DNA of 64,000 bases, taken from NCBI GenBank assembly GCA_018873245.2, contig JAEMBT020000002.1, positions 2,828,001-2,892,000 on the forward strand, given 5' to 3'. The notes under the pieces are model-generated. The model did not search any database and had not been told where the DNA came from. It was given only the letters and a program-made list of their open reading frames with translations. Of this stretch, positions 58,508 through 64,000 are shown piece by piece. Numbering within the stretch: the stretch's first letter is position 1; each line of letters starts with the position of its first letter. The stretch comes from Archegozetes longisetosus. Taxonomy: Eukaryota > Arthropoda > Arachnida > Sarcoptiformes > Trhypochthoniidae. Position numbers and translations under genes: made by a program.

Positions 58508-59610
58508 ATGTCTCATAATGCAGACGATAGTAATGCTGATACTGAAATTATGGAGGAATCAATTCTTCACCACATCAACGTTTCTACTATGAGTAATGCT
58601 ATAGCCTCTAACCTTGCGAGCACGCGTCAGCATCACATTCCAGTATTTAGTGGTGGCAAAGGTGAATATCCAATAAAATTGTTAAGAATATACGAGAGAT
58701 TTGCTAAAGCTTTAAAATGGGATGCTGACACTTTTCTTGATAAATTTCCAAATTATCTCTCCGGAAGTGCTGAAGAGTGGTACTATATAAACGTTTATTG
58801 CGCTGCAATTAATGATGATGGGGATCCTGATACAGTAGTTAAGCCTTCTAATTATAAAGAATTAAAAGATAGATTTTAATCTCACTTTTTGAGAGGAGAT
58901 TATAAAACACATTTAATGAACTAAGTTCTAGGAAACATAAACCTGATGAAAGTATTTTAAATTATATGACCTCAATTAAAACAATATGCCATGATTTAGA
59001 TAGTAAGATGTCATCAGAACAAAAGATGTCACATATACTTGAAGGTTTAGATGATGAAACAGCAGATCAAACAACTTATTTTAATCCTCAAAATGTTAAA
59101 GATTTAGAGAGAATTGTCAGAAATGTTGAGCAAAGAAGAGAATTATTGAATAAAAGCAAGCCAGAGTTAAACAAAAATAAGAGAGTAAATGCAATACAGC
59201 CAAATTCAAACGATAAAAACGAACTTTAAACGCCAGATAACATTTTGGATGAAATTAATAAGTTAAATGAAACTATAAATTGTTTAGCTATCAATAAGAG
59301 TTTAAGTGAGAACCACAGAAACAAATACTATAACTCAAATCAAACTATTAATAAAAATCATAATTCGTTTCAAAAATCTAATAGAAACAACAATTTCAGC
59401 AGAAATTTAAATCATAATAGAAATCAGAGTTTTCAAAGCAAAAGTTATCACCAAAATCAAAATTTTCAGCAAAGCAATAATGCAAGCGGTAATAATTCTA
59501 ATAATAACAATAATTTTAGATCTAAATTTCGAATTCAATGTTTTTGTTGTAAAAGATTTGGTCATAAACAAAATGAATGCCGATTCAATCCCAATCTTAA
59601 AAGAGCTCAA
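58508..59610 (+). pseudogene. Gag region (fossil) of the Ty3/gypsy-like element
   Basis: A capsid-like part includes FSGGKGEYPIKLLRIYERFA and YLSGSAEEWY, the retrotransposon-gag pattern. A later helical part has HILEGLDDETADQ. A long Asn-rich region leads to a CCHC zinc knuckle CFCCKRFGHKQNEC near 59540. Confidence 0.8.
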
Positions 59611-59639
59611 AATGTCGACAATAGTTCAGAACCAATCAA

Positions 59640-60434
59640 CGTAGGTGCAGTTACTGAAGCAAAAACTGTTAGCAGTATTTTGTTTGCTTTATCTGCAAAC
59701 GCTAGTGAAAACACGATTTTTATTGATATGGAAATCAAGAATAAGATGTATAAAGCTCTTATAGACAATGGAAGTGAAATTAAAATAATGCGTAAAGAAG
59801 TTGCAGATGTATTAGGGCTTAACATAAAGCAATACAGTGGACCTATAGTTAAAGCTGTTAATGGAAATACTCTTAAATTTCATGGCATAGTAAATGTTGA
59901 CTTAAGTGTTAGAAATGAAGATAACATTAAGCATTCTATTTTTATGAATATTTTGATTGTAGACAAACTACCTGCTGACATATTATTAGGAATTGACGCT
60001 CTCGCAAAATTAAATATAGAAGTTGATTGCTTTGAGCGGGAAACTTCTATAAATGATAAAGGGGTACTCGCAATTTCAGCTTGTAATGATAAACAAAAAA
60101 GGAATGATTTTAAGACTGCTGGTAAAAGTAATCTAATGAAAACATGAATGCAATAAGTAGTGAAAGATTATTGAAAGGTTCAGATGACAAAAGCTGCCAA
60201 AAGGACAGCGATATTGGCACATGTGAAAACAATTATAAGAATAGAACCATCTCTAAAACTGACAAACAAAGCAATAAATCTGAAGTTACAAATATTTTAA
60301 CAAATGTTTGCCATAAAGTATATCGTGACAAACATGAAATGTGGGAAGACACTCCTTTAACCAATAGTTATCAAAAACTTAAACATAAGGTCAATCCAGT
60401 AAAATCTGTGTCAAAAGGGTTTTCCATGCATTGA
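59640..60434 (+). pseudogene. Aspartic protease region (fossil)
   Basis: MYKALIDNGSEIKIMRKEVA holds a retropepsin-like active-site region near 59745. LPADILLGIDALAKLNIEVD near 59970 is the typical second protease motif. A polar linker follows up to the inserted element. Confidence 0.75.
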
Positions 60435-60469
60435 ATACTTTTACTGTTAAAGCTAACTGAGCAGAAATA

Positions 60470-61497
60470 ATTTAAGATTTGGATGCGAGAACTGGCTATC
60501 TGACAATTCGCTTGAAGTCCCATATAATACGGGAAAATCAAAATAGAGGCTAACCTCAAGAGACTTAAAAACAGACTTCTAGGTATCATTGAAAGTGCGG
60601 ATAGGATTAATCCTATACATACTTCGAATGAATGATTGCAAGTAAAGACTGAAGTGAAGTACATTAAACAAAATAATGGAGAGAATAGAATTTTATTTGT
60701 CACTTAATTTTGAGTTTCTCAAAGTTGTCAAACATGACTTTCCCTGTCAAATCAATTCATTTTTTGTTAAGTCTTCATAGTTTCAATTATATGTAGATTT
60801 TCTGAATATTCGATTATTATTCAGATTATTATCTATGAATTTAAAATTTTATGCTTCAAAAATATTTAACTTTAAACTTTAAAATCCTAAAACTTTAAAT
60901 ATTTTTTAGACTTAATATATTTTGTGCATAAAAATTAAGGGAAAAATTTAATATAATGCTAAAAGTTTTTAGTGAGAACAGAAAATGTCTATTCGATAGG
61001 ACAAGTCTTTTGATACAAAAACTATATCCTTTTCTGACAAAAAATTGGATACAAAACTTTGTGATTATTTCTAACAAGAGTTCAAATGAGAAAAAGTTAG
61101 AAAAATATATTCCGATATTAAAATGAAAAAACCGCTAATAGTGTACGCGAACCCGACCCTATTCCATCAGTGGTCATATACGTTAACCACTCGTCCACTA
61201 AGTAAGCTGAATTTTTAATGCTTTTAAATTCATTGATTGAATAGGATTTCGACACTATTTATATTCAACAAAATACTACGATTTCAAAGTTGAATAAAAT
61301 CAAAACTCGAATATAAAACTATTCTATCAAATGTCTGTTTAATCTTCGACTTAGGGTATCTAAAGAGTTATCTTTAGTTTACTGTTTTTGTTATAATCCT
61401 TAAACCCTAGGGTATTGTCGATGAATACGAGTCTCGTTATGAAAAGGGCTCAAATCTTAACTGAGAGATGTCCAATTCTCGTGTCCAAGACTTAAAT
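60470..61497. mobile_element. TIR element inserted in the Ty3/gypsy-like fossil, TA target
   Basis: The left end ATTTAAGATTTGGATGCGAG is matched inverted by ATTTAAGTCTTGGACACGAG at the right end. TA flanks both sides (60468-60469, 61498-61499). About 1.03 kb with no transposase recognised. It contains a tRNA-like Pol III unit on the minus strand. Confidence 0.7.
61126..61206 (-). ncRNA. tRNA-like Pol III unit (tRNA pseudogene or SINE head)
   Basis: On the minus strand GTGGACGAGTGGTTAACG (61198-61181) resembles the A-box/D-arm of class II tRNAs such as tRNA-Ser. GGGTTCGCGTAC (61154-61143) resembles a B-box, and T6 (61131-61126) is a Pol III stop. The stems do not pair well enough for a functional tRNA. 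Confidence 0.5.
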
Positions 61498-61537
61498 TAA
61501 AGTAAAAACAAGCCATAAAAATAAATTTAAGAGAAAG

Positions 61538-63240
61538 TTGTGCCTTTTATTAACAGAGGATAAACATTATTTAAATAACAGGATAGCTTTAAGAAATACC
61601 ATAAGGGAAATAGATAATGAAAATTTTCCTATACAAGTTATAAATTCTTCGAATAAAGCTATTAAAATACAAAGTGGTTCTATTGTAGGAATAGTAGAAA
61701 CTATAGAAAATGAAAACATTAAACCCATTGATTTGAATGAAGATAAAAAATTTTGCGTTAATGATAAGAACTTAAATTATAAAAATCGTTCTGAAAATAA
61801 AATGAATGAACACTTTATCGAGTTTTTGGAAATAAAGCGAGAGTTAGCTCACACTTGACAGGTGAGCAGAAACTAAAGTTAAAGGAAATACTAGAACACT
61901 TTCCAAACTTATTATCATTCAATGATGAAAAAGTAGGCCGCATTAAAGAGTATCAATACAAACTCAGTGTTAAACCAAATTCTTTGCCTATTCATTGTGT
62001 ACCTTCGAGAGTATCTTTTGAGCAAATGAAAGTTATAGATGATGAGATTGCGATACTCATGGAAAAGGGTATAGTAAAACCTAGCAAATCATGTTAGAGT
62101 TCAAGGACTGTATTAGTGAAACGTAAAGATGGATGTGTTAGATTATGTATTGACTACAGGGGCGTAAATGAGCTTATAGAAGGGGATGCATATCCTGTAC
62201 TTGATATAACATTATGTATTAAAACTTTGAGTAATAAAAGGTACATAACACTTCTTGACTTAAATAACGCATTTCATCAAATTGGCTTAACTGATGATAG
62301 CATGCAATTCACTACATCTGTCACACCTACTGGTAAACTTTATGAGTATACTACTATACCTTATGGCTTAAAAATATCAAGTGCAGCGTTCCAAAGAGCT
62401 ATTGATATGGCCATAGGTGGTATGAAATATATTGATGTAGCAACTTTTATCGATGATTTAGGTATAGGAGAGGAGACTTTTGAAATTAATAATGAGAGAC
62501 TTCTTAAGGTTCTAACTAAATTAGATGAGTTTGGTTTCACTCTAAGAGCTAATAAATGCGCTTTTGCCATGGATAAGATTGTTTTTCTGAGATTTCTCAT
62601 CAGTGAAGATGGTATAAGACCAGCACCTGGATTACTGGAAGCAATAAAAAATTTAAAAATTCCTTCCAATGTTAGTGAAGTGAGATCAATGATAGGTTTG
62701 CTATCATACCCGCGCAAATGTATTGATCACTTTTCTCTTAACATTGAGCCGTTAATAAGATTAACGCGAAAAATGAACCTTTTATACGGACTTGTGAGCA
62801 GCAGAAAGCTTTTGATTCGATCAAAGAAGCCTATATGAAAAGTCCGCTACTTAAGCATTTTAATCCCAATTTAGAAACGGAGCTTAGAACTGATGCATCA
62901 CTAAAATCAATCGCAGGAGTTTTAATGCGGAAACATGGAAATGAATTTTTTCCTGTAGGATACTTTAGTAGATTATGTAAAGGAGCTGAAACTAGGTACG
63001 CTATTTATGATCTTGAGGTTTTAGCCGCAATGGAATCAATGGAATACTTTAATGATCTATTAATTGGACATCATTTTAAATTAGTTACAGACAATCGTGC
63101 AGTAAGTTTTATAAGAAATAAAAAGGATTTAAAAGGAAGACAATCTCGAGCAGCACTATTCATGGAAGAGTATGACTTTGATATTGAACTTGGGCCAAGC
63201 AATAAAAATAAATTAGCAGATTTTTGCAGTCGTTACCCAA
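61538..63240 (+). pseudogene. Reverse transcriptase and RNase H region (fossil)
   Basis: RT motifs: VRLCIDYRGVNELIEGDAYP, RYITLLDLNNAFHQIGL, IPYGLKISSAAFQRAID, and the catalytic FIDDLGIG near 62450, with a DEFGFTLRANKCAFAMDKI block. RNase H follows: LRTDASLKSIAGVLM, VGYFSRLCKGAETRYAIYDL and LVTDNRAVSFI. Typical Ty3/gypsy order and sequence. Confidence 0.85.
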
Positions 63241-63559
63241 AAAATTATAACTTAGTTGATAATAAAACAATAACTGAAAGCGAGGTTGTGGAGTTTGAAA
63301 GCAAATTTCAAGAAGCTGAAGATTTTAATACATTTAATTCTCAGTATGAAAAGAATCCTGATTTATTAGTATGTAGCTTACATGCGTTCAACGGAGATCC
63401 TATTCAAAGTGATGATAATGACAATCTAAAACATTTAATCAGACAACAATCAAAAGACATTGAATTAAAATATATTATATACTTACTAAATAACATTAAT
63501 GAAGTTAAGAAAAAAAAAGTTCGGAAGCTTTTAGAAAGTTATGTTATAATAAACGATGT

Positions 63560-64000
63560 GCTATGTAAGATTGTCATTAGAATTGACAGTGTAAACTATT
63601 TAATCTGCATTCCTAAAGACATGAGATTTAATATTTTATATCAATATCATGATATCTCTTCTTCAGGTCATTTGGGTATTAAGCGCACACTGAATAAACT
63701 TGAAGATAGATTTTATTTTCCTAATCTAAACCAGTTTGTTGAAGAATATGTCAAATCATATAAGTTATGCCAACTTCGTAAAAGGCCTAAACAAAAGCCT
63801 TATGAACTCTTAATGCCAATAATTGTTGGAAATGTTTTTGAACAAGTTGCCATTGACCATTTGGGAAAGCTTGGTAAGAGTAACGGTTGCGAATACATAA
63901 TAGTATTGGCAGATACTTTTAGCAAATTTGCAATTTGCAAACCTGTGGTCAAAAGCGATGCAAAACCCGTAGCAAAATTTATTTTTGAAGATTTGATATG
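63560..64000 (+). pseudogene. Integrase N-terminal and core start (fossil, cut by window edge)
   Basis: HDISSSGHLGIKRTLNKLED belongs to the His-Cys zinc region. The core begins VFEQVAIDHLGKLGKSNGCE and YIIVLADTFSKFAICKPV, with the usual first catalytic Asp. It continues past the window end. Confidence 0.8.

Larger units (their letters stand above)
58304..64000 (+). mobile_element. Ty3/gypsy-like LTR retrotransposon, broken fossil, runs off right edge
   Basis: Parts in order: gag (58508 to about 59610), protease (about 59725-60040), an inserted TIR element (60470-61497), the linker, reverse transcriptase (about 61860-62800), RNase H (about 62860-63230), and the integrase zinc region and start of the catalytic core (about 63560-64000). 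Several breaks (perhaps six or more) interrupt gag-pol. Motifs are still clear, suggesting a fairly young to middle-aged copy. Confidence 0.85.

Noticed and set aside
62361-62717. Minus-strand 118-codon frame
   Set aside because: Antisense of the reverse transcriptase of the Ty3/gypsy-like fossil.

Overview
The window looks like nuclear DNA of an arthropod. The strand is about 70% A+T by eye, host genes have short GT-AG introns, and there is a chemoreceptor of the insect/arachnid gustatory-receptor (7tm_7) type. Transposable elements of nearly every major class are present. A mite or other small arachnid would fit, but that is inference. No rRNA gene, CRISPR array or bacterial operon was seen.

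Left arm (1-14 kb). An NB-ARC plus kinesin-light-chain-type TPR gene enters from the left edge. It has lost its reading frame in several places and carries a solo LTR. A transposon graveyard follows: a plus-strand LINE fragment with an LTR-like insert, a minus-strand LINE with an (ATT)n tail and an embedded mariner remnant, and a decayed hAT transposase. Two CpG-rich 17-bp minisatellite arrays lie in opposite orientation about 0.9 kb apart. A multi-exon gene with two SANT/trihelix-like modules covers 12.6-14.3 kb.

Middle (14-28 kb). Mostly AT-rich noncoding DNA, then a broken Polinton/adintovirus-like fossil at about 19.8-25.9 kb (integrase, phospholipase A2-type protein, packaging ATPase, two conserved unknown proteins, fibre-like protein, minor and major capsid). 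It ends at a compound inverted-repeat element and a decayed DDE transposase.

Right-middle (28-58 kb). Scattered host genes dominate. At least five genes or gene pieces encode small proteins with about four membrane segments, and the complete ones share one phase-1 intron at the same place. Two of them (48.8 and 57.1 kb) lie in a tandem segmental duplication. Also here are a secreted small protein (43.4 kb), a membrane-tailed two-exon protein (45.1 kb) and the chemoreceptor (53.0 kb). Between them lie short non-autonomous DNA elements, many with clear target-site duplications (pogo, mariner/Tc1, hAT and an unassigned 8-bp-TSD family with an empty site visible in the duplicate).

Right edge (58-64 kb). 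A broken Ty3/gypsy-like LTR retrotransposon carries an inserted TIR element, which holds a tRNA-like Pol III unit. It runs off the window inside the integrase.

Open reading frames, splice sites, inverted repeats and duplicated targets were read directly from the sequence. Family names rest on remembered motifs, because no search could be run.
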